Shown: positions 27,297-37,710, counted from the first letter of the stretch. The stretch is 64,000 nt of DNA from Shewanella psychropiezotolerans (GCF_007197555.1 NZ_CP041614.1:5014001-5078000), one strand, 5' to 3'. The notes: a model not told the origin generated them from the sequence alone. Translations and numbers: made by a program.

Positions 27297-27668
27297 TTAT
27301 ACTGAGAAGCTAGCTCCACAACCACAGGTTGTCGTCGCATTAGGGTTCTTCACGAAGAAGCGTGAACCTTCAAGGCCTGAGGTGTAATCGACTTCACCAC
27401 CAACCAGATACTGTAAGCTCATAGGATCGACGACTAACTGGACTCCCTGCTTCTCGACGGTGAAATCACCTTCGTTAACCTTCTCATCGAAGGTGAAGCC
27501 GTACTGAAAACCAGAACATCCACCACCCGTAACGTAGACACGTAGCTTCAATGCATCATTTTCTTCTTCATCCAGAAGCGTTTTTACCTTTGAGGCAGCC
27601 GCATCGGTAAATCGGATAGGCAAAGCATCATCAGCTTCAGTCGCTTGCTCGGCAGTTTGTTCAGTCAT
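27297..27668 (-). CDS. erpA: Iron-sulfur cluster insertion protein ErpA
   Basis: The protein has 123 residues of the A-type (IscA/ErpA) family. The three cluster-binding Cys are in [11 protein letters not shown] and the C-terminal TTCGCGASF. ErpA carries [4Fe-4S] clusters to apo-enzymes such as those of isoprenoid synthesis and respiration. Compared with other ErpA proteins the N-terminus is a little extended ([13 protein letters not shown]). AGAGGTACTC stands before the ATG. Confidence 0.93.
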   Translation of the reverse strand: MTEQTAEQATEADDALPIRFTDAAASKVKTLLDEEENDALKLRVYVTGGGCSGFQYGFTFDEKVNEGDFTVEKQGVQLVVDPMSLQYLVGGEVDYTSGLEGSRFFVKNPNATTTCGCGASFSV

Positions 27669-27783
27669 GAGTACCTCTAGATCTAATTACTGTGCGGGAT
27701 TATCTAATACCTGACCAATTTGTTCAAGTAATACCCCGCCGTATTTTTTTACTGTGATTTGATAATAACACTGGCTCAGTCGT

Positions 27784-28545
27784 TCATTGAACTGGTTTCA
27801 CGATTTTATCTGTCACAGCATGATTATTCTCAGGCATCAGGTCAAGGGCAGAAAACTCCATTTCAGCTTGGGATCCTTTAGTCCAACGACTCGACGGGAC
27901 TATGACCTTAGCTATGATTCTGGACAATTTAAAACCCTCTGGTAAAGTGACCTCAGTCTCCAACACCTGAAAATATCGAAACCTAAAACTCAAACTCTTG
28001 TCACCAGTGAGTGTAGCCAGGCTAAGTTTGGCAACTTTTCCATCCTGAACCCCCACAAATGAAAATTCGGCTCTCCCCTTCAGAGACTGCTTACGCTTCT
28101 GCAGCTGAGTTAGGATGAGCTTGAGTCGATATTGGTTCGGCAGCAGATTAGGGGGAAACTCTAATCCGTGAATGGCTACGCCATCGGCAATACTCTCTGG
28201 TGCCATGATACTGCGATAGAATGCCAGCTCCCTAAGCAAGTCTTTCTCTTTACCATGTTGCTCTGCAAACAAGTCCTGCATCTTAGCGTTAGTTTCTCTA
28301 GATAAAGCCAGTTCCAGATTCCTAGCCGCTAAGCTTTGAGCCTGAATATTCAGCTGCTTAGTCAATTTACCTAACTGTTCTGTGTTATTCTCTAGCACGG
28401 GTCGGTTATGGTCAGACCATAAATTATAACTGAGCGCCCCCAAGACAAAGGCAAGCAATACCAGTAGCAATAAATAAACACTCGATGGTCGAACTTTTCG
28501 CTCTAACACTTGAATACGATCGAGCCAACGCTGATAATTTGCCAT
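27784..28545 (-). CDS. Conserved hypothetical inner-membrane protein with coiled coil
   Basis: The protein has 253 residues: a basic N-terminus, one membrane helix (about 20-42, VYLLLLVLLAFVLGALSYNL), a coiled coil (about 55-110) and a periplasmic beta-rich domain (about 115-240). Type II orientation (N-in) is predicted. Similar proteins are common next to erpA in Shewanella, but I know no function. It could be a cell-envelope or assembly factor. Confidence 0.75.
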   Translation of the reverse strand: MANYQRWLDRIQVLERKVRPSSVYLLLLVLLAFVLGALSYNLWSDHNRPVLENNTEQLGKLTKQLNIQAQSLAARNLELALSRETNAKMQDLFAEQHGKEKDLLRELAFYRSIMAPESIADGVAIHGLEFPPNLLPNQYRLKLILTQLQKRKQSLKGRAEFSFVGVQDGKVAKLSLATLTGDKSLSFRFRYFQVLETEVTLPEGFKLSRIIAKVIVPSSRWTKGSQAEMEFSALDLMPENNHAVTDKIVKPVQ

Positions 28546-28632
28546 TCAATAACAACCTCTTTATATAACTAGTGTATAAAATAATCTCACCTCCAAAATG
28601 ATGGTAGGCAATGGAAACTCAGGAAGGATCCG

Positions 28633-30353
28633 GTGCAAAACAGAATTAAAAACAGAATTAAAAACAGCTACACGCGATGCCAGATATACCTGAGAACAAA
28701 TCTGCAAGACAAACTATCTCAGGCTAAGCTCAGTCTGCAACTGTGTATGTTATCCCTGTTATTTGCCTTAATCGCCTCTGGCGTGATCATTCTGTTTCGA
28801 CTACTTCTACTCTGGTTGAATAACTATACCCAAACCAGCGAACTCGATTTTACTGAGATAGTGGACGACTGGCGAGTGCTTTTGCCCATATTGGGCGCAC
28901 TTTTAATCTGGCTAGTGGCTCGAATGGGGTCAAAACGCTATAGACGCATGGGTATCGCCTATGTTCTTCACAGAGTGAAGCTTCACTATGGTAAGGTCCC
29001 TCTGCAATCGGCCCCAGGTCAATTTTTTCAGGCGCTATTCGCTCTTGCCACTAACTTCTCCGTCGGCCGGGAAGGTCCAGCCATACATCTGGGGGCTGTC
29101 AGTGCCAGTTTCCTGGCCAGAAAGTTTAACCTACCCGACAACAGTGTCCGTATCATGTGTTCAGGGGGATTGCCGCAGGTATAGCCGCAACCTTCAACGC
29201 GCCTCTGGCCGGTGTATTTTTCGTATTCGAGGTCATATTACGGGAATATAAGCTACATTACTTCTTTCCAATCATAATATCGGCCATCTGCGGCGCGGTA
29301 TCGAGCCAGCTGGTTTTCGGTAATATTCATGAATATGAACAAATTGGAGTCGTTCGCATTCCACTGTCCCAATACCCTATCCTAGCCATCTCGGGAGTGA
29401 TCATAGGTTGTGTTGCTGCCCTGTTTAACTACTCACTGTTAAAAGTCACCGCCAAGGGACAAAACTGGCCCTTGATTTATCGTCTGCTCTTGGCGGGTAT
29501 CGTCACCACTCTAGTCGGTGTATTCTTACCGGAAGCCTTAGGCAGTGGCGATCTAGCCATCGAGAGGGCTATCAGTGAACACCCAGGATTGCTCTTTCTC
29601 ATTGCACTACTTATAGGTAAAATCATTGCCACCATCGCCGCTCTCGGCCTAGGTATTCCTGGTGGCATAATAGGCCCGCTATTTGGTATAGGTGCTCTGC
29701 TCGGTTCTATCCTGGCTATCATAAGTGCCGCGGCTTTCCCTTCTATAGCCCCCTATATCGGCCTCTATACCATAATAGGCATGACGGCCATGATGGGAGT
29801 CTGCCTCGGCGCTCCTTTGGCGGCACTGATTGCACTGCTCGAATTAACCAACAACGCCTCGATGATCTTGCCAGCCATGTTTGTCAGTATCCCGGCATTC
29901 CTGGTCGCTCATCAAGGATTTAACTCTAAATCCTTGCTTTATAAACAACTTGAGATCATGGGCCTTGATTACAAGGTATCACCAGTCAAGCAAGGACTGA
30001 TGAAAACCGGCGTTCGAGCCTTGATGGATAGACGCTTAGTTATCGTCAAGGATAACGAGGAGTTATTGCTAGAAGTATTAAAACGAGCAGAGGGGCGCTC
30101 TGTGCTTGTGAGAGATAACTTGGGTGATATTCAGATGTTACAACTTGAACTGCAAGCGACTGATGACGTCAGCACATTGACCCGTCACCCTATACAGGGA
30201 CTCCCGGATACAGCGACTCTCAACGAAGCCTACCAAATTCTATCTGGTGAACGCCGCGGTGAGGTCTACATCTATCAAGATAACAAAGACAATGTCATCG
30301 GCGTAATAAGCTGGGCCGCGCTTCAAAAAGAGATAAGTTCAGGGCAAGTATAA
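28633..30353 (+). CDS. ClC-family chloride channel or antiporter, with an apparent frameshift
   Basis: The restored product has 573 residues. ClC motifs are visible: GREGPAIHLG (selectivity and gating Glu) in the first part, then RIMCSGG joined to IAAGIAATFNAPLAGVFFVFE, and GIPGGIIGPLFGIGALLG. A CBS-like domain occupies the last ~120 residues. The frame breaks at 29164-29168: five G give a stop at 29184, whereas six G join the halves exactly at the conserved helix. The start is a GTG with AGGAAGGAT upstream. ClC proteins move chloride (with or without proton exchange) and help in acid or osmotic response. Coordinates are for the restored gene. Confidence 0.9.
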
Positions 30354-30574
30354 TGAGCATCTAGCCACGACTACTCACGTAAGCTAACAAGATAAGCATC
30401 AGAAAAAGACTTCAAGCAGAAAATAATTCATTCGTCATCTTTTACAATCTGACTTAACTTTAAAGCTTCAACTAGGGATTATTGTTGTAATGAATTAATC
30501 ATTGAACAGTTTAACTCAATTACTTCCCAAAAAATGACTCATAATAAGAGTAAATAAACCTGAGATAGCATGAC
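30354..30574. other. Intergenic region, no gene seen
   Basis: A/T-rich spacer between the ClC gene and the binding-protein gene. No clear hairpin or operator is visible. Confidence 0.4.
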
Positions 30575-31395
30575 TTGAAACAAGCAGATAGAAATCCCCC
30601 CAAGGCTTTACTCACGGCTGCATTAGGTGGATATCCCTCTGCAGTTTGCTTTTCTTTGCCAGCTTCACACTCACTCCAGCCCATGGAGAGCCAGTCCCTC
30701 CCTCTTCGCCAATCATAGAAATACGTACAATCGACATTTTACCCTATGGCATTAAAACCCAAATCAATACAGCTTCATCTGCATATCTCTCCAGCGGGAT
30801 CTATTACGATATTGCCAACCTGCTGGCTGAAGAATCAGGCTATCTGCCTCACAATGAAATTTATCCCTATGCCAGAATAATGCTTGAGCTTAAATCCGGA
30901 CAAACAGATATGACCATCATGTTCAAATACAAAGAACTTGATGAGTTTGTTACTTACATAGCACCACTACCCAGTTTAAAAAATGTCGTGATTGGCCTCA
31001 AAGGCACAAATTTTACTTCATTCGATAGTCTGAAAGGCAAAAAGATCGCCTATTTAAGAGGGGCTAAATTTAGTGACGACATAGACAAGGACCCGGATAT
31101 TATTCGTTTTAAGACATCTGATTTTGTTCAGGCCGTAAAAATGTTGATAGCAGGACATGTGGAAGCAGTAATAGGCCCGATGGATCCTATTCTTAGTGCA
31201 GCCCTGCAGCTTAATCGAGATGAAAATCTTTTCGGCGAGCCTTTCCTAGTATCGGAAAGAACGCCTTGGGTACAGATCTCAAATAAGAGTTTAGAAAAAA
31301 TATCAGCCCTCAAGTTAAAGTCTCATTTTAAACAGATAATGAACAGAGGCGAACTAACCAAATTACGCCAGAAATATTTAGGCAATGCTCAGTAG
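30575..31395 (+). CDS. Periplasmic solute-binding protein (family 3-like), start uncertain
   Basis: The clear part is residues encoded from 30646 on: FFASFTLTPAHG as the end of a signal peptide, then a family-3 binding-protein domain (IDILPYGIKTQ, YYDIANLLAEESGY, SFDSLKGKKIAYLRGAKF, LIAGHVEAVIGP). These bind amino acids or similar solutes; no transporter genes adjoin, so it may act in sensing or be an orphan. No good start exists in that frame. A TTG at 30575 in the next frame would supply MKQADRNPP, and one extra C in the six-C run at 30596-30601 would join it to a full signal peptide. If so, this is one more homopolymer frameshift. Confidence 0.65.
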
Positions 31396-31514
31396 AATCT
31401 GTGTACCCTTCGACAAGTACTCGGCTCACATGGTTTTATTATATTTCCCTCTCAAATTTACCACCTAAACCTGGCTTACAAACAAAAAAACAATCATCTG
31501 TTAACTATCACTTT

Positions 31515-32252
31515 TTACATGCTCTTCAGTTTTAACAGGGACTTCTCCTGTCGTTTCGATTTGACTCTTAAGTTGAGTAGCTCGACGATAACGGAGAAAC
31601 CCATGGCGAAATAGATATATCCCTTGGGAATATGCAAACCGAGCCCTTCGGCCAGCAAGGTGAAACCAATCAAGGTTAGAAAAGTTAACGCCAACATCTT
31701 GACCGTAGGATGTCGCTCCACAAAATCCCCAACGCCTTTGGCCGCAAACATCATCACACCTACGGCAAGTACGATCGCCAATATCATCACTTCCACATCA
31801 TCGGCCATGCCGACGGCGGTGATCACCGAGTCCAGTGAAAACACCAGATCAAGAATAGCAATCTGAATCAAGACAAACAGGAAACTACTGACCTTAGGTT
31901 CTGGGTCTGCTTCGGCTTGCCCCTCAAAACAGGCATGGATCTCCGAGGTGCTCTTATAGATCAGAAACAATCCCCCAAAGAGTAAGATCATGTCCCTGCC
32001 CGAGACCGAATACCCCATCACGGTAAAAAAAGGCTGGGTTAACTTCATCACCCAAGCGATGCTAAGCAGCAATAATATGCGGGTGAGCATCGCCAGCCCT
32101 AGGCCCAGCACCCGCCCTTGCTCTCTCTGATGCTCGGGCAGACGAGCGACCAAGATGGAGATAAAAATAACATTATCGATACCGAGGACGATCTCCATGG
32201 AAGTCAGCGTCAACAGAGCCAGCCAAACATTGGGATCTAACAAGAGTTCCAT
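31515..32252 (-). CDS. TerC-family integral membrane protein
   Basis: The product has 245 residues from the ATG at 32252, preceded by TAGGTG; a GTG three codons earlier is possible. About seven hydrophobic helices are present, with the family's conserved acidic motifs MEIVLGIDNVIFIS and DLVFSLDSVITA. TerC/YgdQ-like proteins are linked to metal (manganese) export and to metalation of secreted proteins. No regulatory element of the manganese type is seen upstream. Confidence 0.88.
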   Translation of the reverse strand: MELLLDPNVWLALLTLTSMEIVLGIDNVIFISILVARLPEHQREQGRVLGLGLAMLTRILLLLSIAWVMKLTQPFFTVMGYSVSGRDMILLFGGLFLIYKSTSEIHACFEGQAEADPEPKVSSFLFVLIQIAILDLVFSLDSVITAVGMADDVEVMILAIVLAVGVMMFAAKGVGDFVERHPTVKMLALTFLTLIGFTLLAEGLGLHIPKGYIYFAMGFSVIVELLNLRVKSKRQEKSLLKLKSM

Positions 32253-32440
32253 ATAAGACACCTAAGTAAACAAGCCTAGTATCACCAGTGTATGAGTGTG
32301 TTTATGAATTAGAAATTAACGCCAGATGTAACTTTCTTTATGAATGTAATAATTCCACAAGCCCGGAGAATAGCTAAGGTATAGTCAATTTTAGGAGTGA
32401 GAATTGGCTCCTCTACGCTATTTTTGAGGAACACCCATAC

Positions 32441-33097
32441 ATGCTGGACTCTTTTACCCATGTGCTCATTGCTTTATGGCATCAGGACTTCACCGTACTG
32501 CAGAACCCGGACAGTGCCGCCATGATCTACCTGTGCATAGTCATGTTGATCTGGCTAGAGAGCGCCTTTTTACCAGCCGCTCCCCTGCCCTGTGACAGTG
32601 TGGTGATATTATCCGGCAGCTTGGCTGCAGCAGGCATAATCAGCTTACCTTTAACTTGGCTATTGCTGATTATCGCCGCAGCCACTGGTAGTTCCATGGC
32701 CTTTATGCAAGGACGATGGCTGCATAAGTTGCCTAAGATACAAGGCTGGATCGACGCAGTACCCAGTGAACAGCTACAAACCGCGGATAAACTTCTGACT
32801 CGCCACGGACTACTGGCATTATTCAGCGCTCGCTTTATTCCCGTAGTACGTTCGCTTTTACCCTTGATGATGGGGTTACGCATAAAAAAATCAGCCCACT
32901 TTCAATACTATACCTGGTTGAGTGCCTGCGTTTGGAGCGGTTTACTACTGGGTCTCGGCTACTCAATGTCGCTATTACCCCAAAACATATCAAAAATGAT
33001 CACCATGGGTCTGATTGTAGCGCCAGTGCTCACCCTGGGAGTTGCTATAACTGGCTTGTTAACCAAGTATTTTCTGAAAAGAACGAAACACGTATAA
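32441..33097 (+). CDS. DedA-family membrane protein
   Basis: The protein has 218 residues with about five hydrophobic segments. The DedA (SNARE-associated/VTT) signatures are visible: SAFLPAAPLPCDSVVILSG near residue 40 and RHGLLALFSARFIPVVRSLL (Phe/Arg-rich motif) near 115. DedA proteins are proton-dependent membrane proteins, several of which recycle undecaprenyl phosphate or other lipids. The gene is single, transcribed divergently from the TerC gene. Confidence 0.88.
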   Translation: MLDSFTHVLIALWHQDFTVLQNPDSAAMIYLCIVMLIWLESAFLPAAPLPCDSVVILSGSLAAAGIISLPLTWLLLIIAAATGSSMAFMQGRWLHKLPKIQGWIDAVPSEQLQTADKLLTRHGLLALFSARFIPVVRSLLPLMMGLRIKKSAHFQYYTWLSACVWSGLLLGLGYSMSLLPQNISKMITMGLIVAPVLTLGVAITGLLTKYFLKRTKHV

Positions 33098-33314
33098 CTT
33101 GCCAGCCCCGGAGGCCTCCGCGCCTCTGGCTCACCGATAACAGTGTCTAAATTAGCTTATCCCTCCTCCAGCCCCTAAACAAACAAAACAAACTAACACA
33201 TTGGTTTAACTTGTTTTTCATGGTTTTTTATAACTTTTTACATGCCATTTCTTACTTTTAGCAGTAACTTCCCAACTCACTACACAGGCTTACAACAAAG
33301 TTTATTTAAAAACC

Positions 33315-33328
33315 TTGATCTCAATCAA
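33315..33328 (+). promoter_or_regulatory. FNR/EtrA-type binding site upstream of the sulfite dehydrogenase operon
   Basis: TTGATCTCAATCAA is a perfect match to the FNR consensus TTGAT-N4-ATCAA. It lies 69-82 bases before the start codon of the first cytochrome gene, so control by FNR/EtrA-type oxygen regulation is likely. CRP can bind related sites. Confidence 0.7.
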
Positions 33329-33396
33329 GTAAGTTTAAACTTTTACTGTAAGTGAAAGTGAAAAACTGTGCCCCCAACTTTCATTTAAGGAAAATT

Positions 33397-33735
33397 ATGG
33401 GTGTAAACATCGGTAACAAACGAAAGATATTGAGCAATGTCAGACTCTTAATAGCCATACCACTCACCTTAGCCTTAGTCAGTCCAACAGCCTTTGCCGA
33501 TAAAGACGCTAGGCTTCTGTCTATGTGTCAGGCATGTCATGGCAGCGATGGCAGCAACGAGTTTAGTTCAATCCCGAACCTCAAATGGCAAAACCAGCAA
33601 TACATGGTGCAGCAATTACAACAATTTAAAAGTGGCCAGCGCCAAGACAAAACGATGAGCAAGGTGGCAAAACTGCTTTCAACTGAGCAGATGGAATCCA
33701 TGGCAAGCTATTTCAGCAAGGGTGAGGAAAAATAA
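33397..33735 (+). CDS. Monohaem cytochrome c, first of the sulfite dehydrogenase operon
   Basis: The protein has 112 residues from the ATG at 33397 (AAGGA upstream). A signal peptide ends near TAFA-DKD, and one haem site is CQACH. The axial Met is probably in KTMSKVAK. It looks like a class I c553-type cytochrome and should act in the periplasm as electron acceptor or carrier for the molybdoenzyme encoded two bases downstream. Confidence 0.85.
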   Translation: MGVNIGNKRKILSNVRLLIAIPLTLALVSPTAFADKDARLLSMCQACHGSDGSNEFSSIPNLKWQNQQYMVQQLQQFKSGQRQDKTMSKVAKLLSTEQMESMASYFSKGEEK

Positions 33736-33737
33736 TA

Positions 33738-34964
33738 ATGACTATCGATAGACGTAAATTTTTAAAAGGCGCAGTCGCGACTTCTGTCACCGCAATGCTG
33801 CCACTTAACTGGGCATTTGCTCAAAACCGCCCAGCTGGAATGGCTCCCCTCGACGTTTCTGCCGTTACCTGGAAAAATGTCGATGATCTTCCAAAGCATT
33901 TTAAAGTCCTTAACAGCAGTCCACTGAATGCCTTCCCACCAGAGCATCTGCTTGCCCCAGCCAAGACTCCAGCAGATATTGCCTTTATCCGCTGGAATGG
34001 ACTGATGCCAGACTTTAACAGCATAGATCCTGATACTTGGGAGTTTACCGTAGACGGTGAATCAATTGAGACACCTAAGACCTATACCATAGCCGAGCTA
34101 AAGAAGAAATTTAAGACCCATACTCAGCAGCTGGTCCTAGAGTGTGGTGGTAATAGCCGTGAAAACTTCTATCCCAATGCAAAAGGTAATCAGTGGAGCA
34201 ATACGGCAGTTTTCTGCGCCGAATGGACCGGTGTGCTAGTCAAAGATGTACTGGCCGATTGTGGCGTTAAGAGTAATGCTGTCTACACTGCGCATTATGG
34301 CGCGGATAAGCATATCAGTGGCAAAGGTGCTGCGATTTCCCGCGGTGTTCCTATTGAAGCGGCAATGAATGAAAATGCCATGATAGCTTGGGGCATGAAT
34401 GGTGCAGATATTCCATTTATGCACGGCTATCCGCTGCGAATAGTCTTCGGTGGACGACCTGGCTCGGTATCACAAAAGTGTGCAATAGGCATGGGAGTTC
34501 GCGACCGTGTTCACGACGGTAAAAAAATGGGGGCTCCAGCCTACCAAGTACCAAAGAATCCTGTAGCACCTGGCGAGAAAGTCGATAATAAAGACTATAA
34601 AATCATCGAAGAGATGATAGTAAAATCCCTTATCACGGCACCACAAACCGGTGGCGAACTGAGCTTAGGCAAATCATTGGAAGTCAGTGGTCACGCCTGG
34701 GCCGGTACCCGTGATGTGTCCAATGTCGAGGTCAGTTATGATTATGGCACGACTTGGCAAACCGCTTCACTGACTAAGCCTGTGAATCCTATGGCTTGGC
34801 AGCAGTGGAAAATAAACCTAAAACTGCCACAGACTGGTTATTACGAGATCTGGGCCCGTGCTACCGACACTAAGGGTGACACTCAGCCCATGGTGCAACC
34901 TCAATGGAACCCTAAGGGCTATCTATTTAATGGCTGCCATAGAGTCGCTATAAGGGTCGTATAA
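33738..34964 (+). CDS. Sulfite oxidase-family molybdopterin enzyme (sulfite dehydrogenase-like)
   Basis: The protein has 408 residues with a twin-arginine signal (DRRKFLKGAV, residues 4-13). The Mo-pterin domain contains the Mo ligand Cys136 in VLECGGNSR and later GYPLRIVFGGRPG. A C-terminal dimerisation domain of the sulfite oxidase (Mo-co dimer) type follows. With flanking cytochromes c it resembles SorAB/SoxCD-like sulfite dehydrogenases that oxidise sulfite to sulfate in the periplasm. The substrate is inferred from the family. The next gene overlaps by one base. Confidence 0.88.
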   Translation: MTIDRRKFLKGAVATSVTAMLPLNWAFAQNRPAGMAPLDVSAVTWKNVDDLPKHFKVLNSSPLNAFPPEHLLAPAKTPADIAFIRWNGLMPDFNSIDPDTWEFTVDGESIETPKTYTIAELKKKFKTHTQQLVLECGGNSRENFYPNAKGNQWSNTAVFCAEWTGVLVKDVLADCGVKSNAVYTAHYGADKHISGKGAAISRGVPIEAAMNENAMIAWGMNGADIPFMHGYPLRIVFGGRPGSVSQKCAIGMGVRDRVHDGKKMGAPAYQVPKNPVAPGEKVDNKDYKIIEEMIVKSLITAPQTGGELSLGKSLEVSGHAWAGTRDVSNVEVSYDYGTTWQTASLTKPVNPMAWQQWKINLKLPQTGYYEIWARATDTKGDTQPMVQPQWNPKGYLFNGCHRVAIRVV

Positions 34965-35341
34965 TGAAAAAACGACTCATAGCAGCCAGCATAGTGATAA
35001 CGGGGATGATGTTCCCGGTCACTGCAGCCGAAAAATATCCGGTCGATGAGGTGACAGGCTTAGTCATGGCACCAGGTTGGGAAATAGTAAAAGCTCAGTG
35101 CAATGCCTGTCACACCAGTCTTATTATTCCTCAAAACCCGGGAAACCGAGAGGTGTGGCGGGATACCATTCAATGGATGATAGATACCCAAGGTTTATGG
35201 GATCTCAATGATACCTGGGAGCCTGTATTGGATTACCTCTCCACCTATTATGACGAGAAAGCTATCGATATGCGCACCTTCAGGCGTAAACCTTTGGAAG
35301 AAGACCTGATGCCTCCGATGCCATCTAAGCAGGAGCGCTAA
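34964..35341 (+). CDS. Monohaem cytochrome c subunit of the sulfite dehydrogenase
   Basis: The protein has 125 residues with a signal peptide (ending near VTAAEK) and one haem site CNACH. The start overlaps the stop of the molybdoenzyme gene (ATAATG), so this is the likely partner subunit, as in SorB. The C-terminal MPPMPSKQER may supply the axial Met. Confidence 0.85.
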   Translation: MKKRLIAASIVITGMMFPVTAAEKYPVDEVTGLVMAPGWEIVKAQCNACHTSLIIPQNPGNREVWRDTIQWMIDTQGLWDLNDTWEPVLDYLSTYYDEKAIDMRTFRRKPLEEDLMPPMPSKQER

Positions 35342-35345
35342 TGCT

Positions 35346-35753
35346 ATGACAATGATGAAAAATTCAATATTGCTATTAGCTGGTCTACTTTCAACCGGTG
35401 TGACTTTAGCTAAGACGCACCAAAACAATGATGCATTCAATGCCACTTTAGCCGTGTCAGAGCTTAAGCTTGATACCAAAGTGCTTGAGCATGAAGCAGA
35501 CTTCAGCAAGGGAGAAGCGCTAGCGAACCAGCGCTGTATCGCCTGTCATGGTGAAACCATGCTAAAAATGATGCCTACATATCCAAGCTTAAAGGGACAA
35601 AAATCCGCTTATTTGTTTAAACAACTTATGGAATTTAAGCGTGGGGTTCGTAATAACCCTTTGATGCAGGCTCAAGCAGGGTTGCTGTCTGAAACAGAGA
35701 TGAAAGATGTGGCTTATTATTATTCGCAACAAGCCCCACTAAATATAAAGTAA
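35346..35753 (+). CDS. Monohaem cytochrome c, third of the operon
   Basis: The protein has 135 residues: signal peptide (ending near TLAK), one haem site CIACHG, and the c553-like pattern PTYPSLKGQKSAYLFKQLME. It is similar in type to the first cytochrome of the operon. It lies 4 bases after the previous gene, and a terminator follows. It is probably a soluble electron carrier to the terminal oxidase or reductases. Confidence 0.85.
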   Translation: MTMMKNSILLLAGLLSTGVTLAKTHQNNDAFNATLAVSELKLDTKVLEHEADFSKGEALANQRCIACHGETMLKMMPTYPSLKGQKSAYLFKQLMEFKRGVRNNPLMQAQAGLLSETEMKDVAYYYSQQAPLNIK

Positions 35754-35828
35754 TACGCTTAAAGTAAATTAGCTCAAAGAAAGAAGTGAGATTAACGGTA
35801 CCTATCCACAAGCCGCCGTAAGTCTTTT

Positions 35829-35861
35829 TGCTGTCCAGCCCTAGCTGGGCAGCCTTTTTCT
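35829..35861 (+). terminator. Terminator of the sulfite dehydrogenase operon
   Basis: GCTGTCCAGC pairs with GCTGGGCAGC, followed by CTTTTTC. Confidence 0.85.
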
Positions 35862-36045
35862 TTAGCCTAATCCTTTTAGAGCACTCTTCATACTTACCTC
35901 CAAACTTGCCAGTAAACCATCTAACGATATTTAACTGACATGGGGTTTCTGGTATAGTGCCGCCTGAGCCACCCTAGATAACTTTAGGGCTCTCGACTCG
36001 GTCTACACTTGTCGAACCTCCCCCAGAAATTGGAAATAAAGGCTG

Positions 36046-36368
36046 ATGACTCAGTTTCAAGAATCTCACATTTTCTCGGTAAACCAGCTCGATTTGGACG
36101 CCGTTCAACAGGTATTCGATGTTGCTTCCCACATGATCTCTTACGCATTAAGACAGCAACGCACTTCTGTGCATGTATAAAAATGTCAGCTTCACACTTG
36201 TCTCCCCAAAGAGCCCTCTATGCTTGACTATGTGATCAGTGATCATTGAAAATGCCGAGCATAAGATCACAATAACAGATCAACTTGAGGGCAATTTAGA
36301 CCGGGCTGATATACTCTATCGGACACTCGGCGTTGATTCGCAGCTGGAAAATATGAGTGTCCAGTAAA
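36046..36368 (+). pseudogene. pyrB: Remnant of pyrB (aspartate carbamoyltransferase)
   Basis: An ATG at 36046 opens 44 codons (MTQFQESHIFSVNQLDLDAV and on to ALRQQRTSVHV) that look like the start of a Shewanella-type PyrB. The frame then stops. About 25 bases later, fragments matching a much later part of the enzyme appear in shifted frames (MLDYVIS, then IENAEHKITITDQLEGNLDR, ADILY). At least half of the gene, including the carbamoyl-phosphate loop, is deleted. pyrB next to hemL is a known Shewanella order, so this is a decayed resident gene. Another functional copy elsewhere is expected. Confidence 0.72.
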
Positions 36369-36423
36369 TTGGTATTCACGAAAAGCCGATTTTTAATCTG
36401 GCGACTGACTTTAAGGATTGATA

Positions 36424-37710
36424 ATGACCCGTTCCGAAACGCTATTTGAACAGGCTAAAAAAACTATTCCCGGTGGCGTTAACTCGCCAGTACGTGCTTT
36501 CAATGGCGTAGGTGGCTCGCCACTCTTCATCGAGAAAGCCGATGGCGCCTATATTTATGATGCCGACGGTAAGGCATATATCGATTATGTCGGTTCTTGG
36601 GGCCCGATGATCTTAGGTCATAACCACCCTAAGATCCGTCAAGCCGTTTTAGATGCGGTTGAAAATGGCCTATCTTTCGGTGCCCCGACTGAGCTTGAAG
36701 TCAAAATGGCGGAGAAGGTCATCGAGATGGTGCCTTCCATCGAGCAGATACGCATGGTGAGCTCAGGCACTGAAGCCACCATGAGTGCAATTCGTCTGGC
36801 TCGTGGATTCACTAATCGTGACAAGATCCTTAAGTTCGAAGGCTGCTACCACGGCCACGCCGACTGCTTACTGGTTAAAGCCGGATCTGGTGCTCTGACT
36901 CTGGGTCAGCCAAGCTCTCCTGGGATCCCAGAAGATTTCGCTAAGCACACACTGACAGCTAGCTATAATGAGCTTGATTCTGTCAAGGCACTGTTCGAGC
37001 AATATCCAGAAGATATCTCTTGTATCATTCTCGAGCCTGTTGCTGGCAACATGAACTGTATCCCGCCAGTAAAAGGCTTCTTAGAAGGCCTGCGTACTAT
37101 CTGTGATCAGTACGGCGCCTTACTTGTTATCGATGAGGTAATGACAGGTTTCCGTGTATCTAAGGGCGGCGCTCAAGGCCACTACGGCATTACACCAGAT
37201 CTCACGACTCTTGGTAAAGTGATCGGTGGCGGTATGCCAGTTGGCGCATTCGGTGGGCGTAAAGACGTGATGCAGTTTATCGCACCTACGGGTCCGGTAT
37301 ATCAGGCGGGCACACTATCGGGTAACCCCATTGCCATGTCGGCAGGCCTTGCTCAATTGGACGCACTCTGTGAAGACGGCGTCTACGAAGAGCTCGCCGC
37401 TAAAACTAAGCGCATCGCAGAGGGCTTCAAAGCTGCGGCGAACAAGCACGGCATCCCTATGTCCATCAACTATGTGGGTGGCATGTTCGGTTTATTCTTT
37501 ACCGAAGAAGAGAAGGTCACAACATTCGCTCAAGTCACTAAGTGTGATGCAGACAAGTTCCCTATCTTCTATCACGGCATGTTAGATGAAGGTGTTTACT
37601 TAGCACCAAGTGCTTATGAAGCAGGCTTCCTGTCGATGGCTCATAGCGAGAAAGAGATAGTAGCAACACTAGCAGCTGCCGATCGTGTATTTGCTAAGAT
37701 GGCTAAGTAA
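36424..37710 (+). CDS. hemL: Glutamate-1-semialdehyde 2,1-aminomutase
   Basis: The protein has 428 residues from the ATG at 36424, with AAGGA six bases upstream. It is a PLP-dependent class III aminotransferase-fold enzyme; the PLP lysine lies in [10 protein letters not shown], and [10 protein letters not shown] is the cofactor-contact motif. It makes 5-aminolevulinate, the first committed tetrapyrrole precursor. Length and motifs are normal. A terminator follows, then a second, truncated copy of its last 63 bases. Confidence 0.97.
   Translation: MTRSETLFEQAKKTIPGGVNSPVRAFNGVGGSPLFIEKADGAYIYDADGKAYIDYVGSWGPMILGHNHPKIRQAVLDAVENGLSFGAPTELEVKMAEKVIEMVPSIEQIRMVSSGTEATMSAIRLARGFTNRDKILKFEGCYHGHADCLLVKAGSGALTLGQPSSPGIPEDFAKHTLTASYNELDSVKALFEQYPEDISCIILEPVAGNMNCIPPVKGFLEGLRTICDQYGALLVIDEVMTGFRVSKGGAQGHYGITPDLTTLGKVIGGGMPVGAFGGRKDVMQFIAPTGPVYQAGTLSGNPIAMSAGLAQLDALCEDGVYEELAAKTKRIAEGFKAAANKHGIPMSINYVGGMFGLFFTEEEKVTTFAQVTKCDADKFPIFYHGMLDEGVYLAPSAYEAGFLSMAHSEKEIVATLAAADRVFAKMAK

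Noticed and set aside
36009..36227. Open frame of 72 codons upstream of hemL
   Set aside because: It is in a different frame from the pyrB remnant that explains the same DNA.
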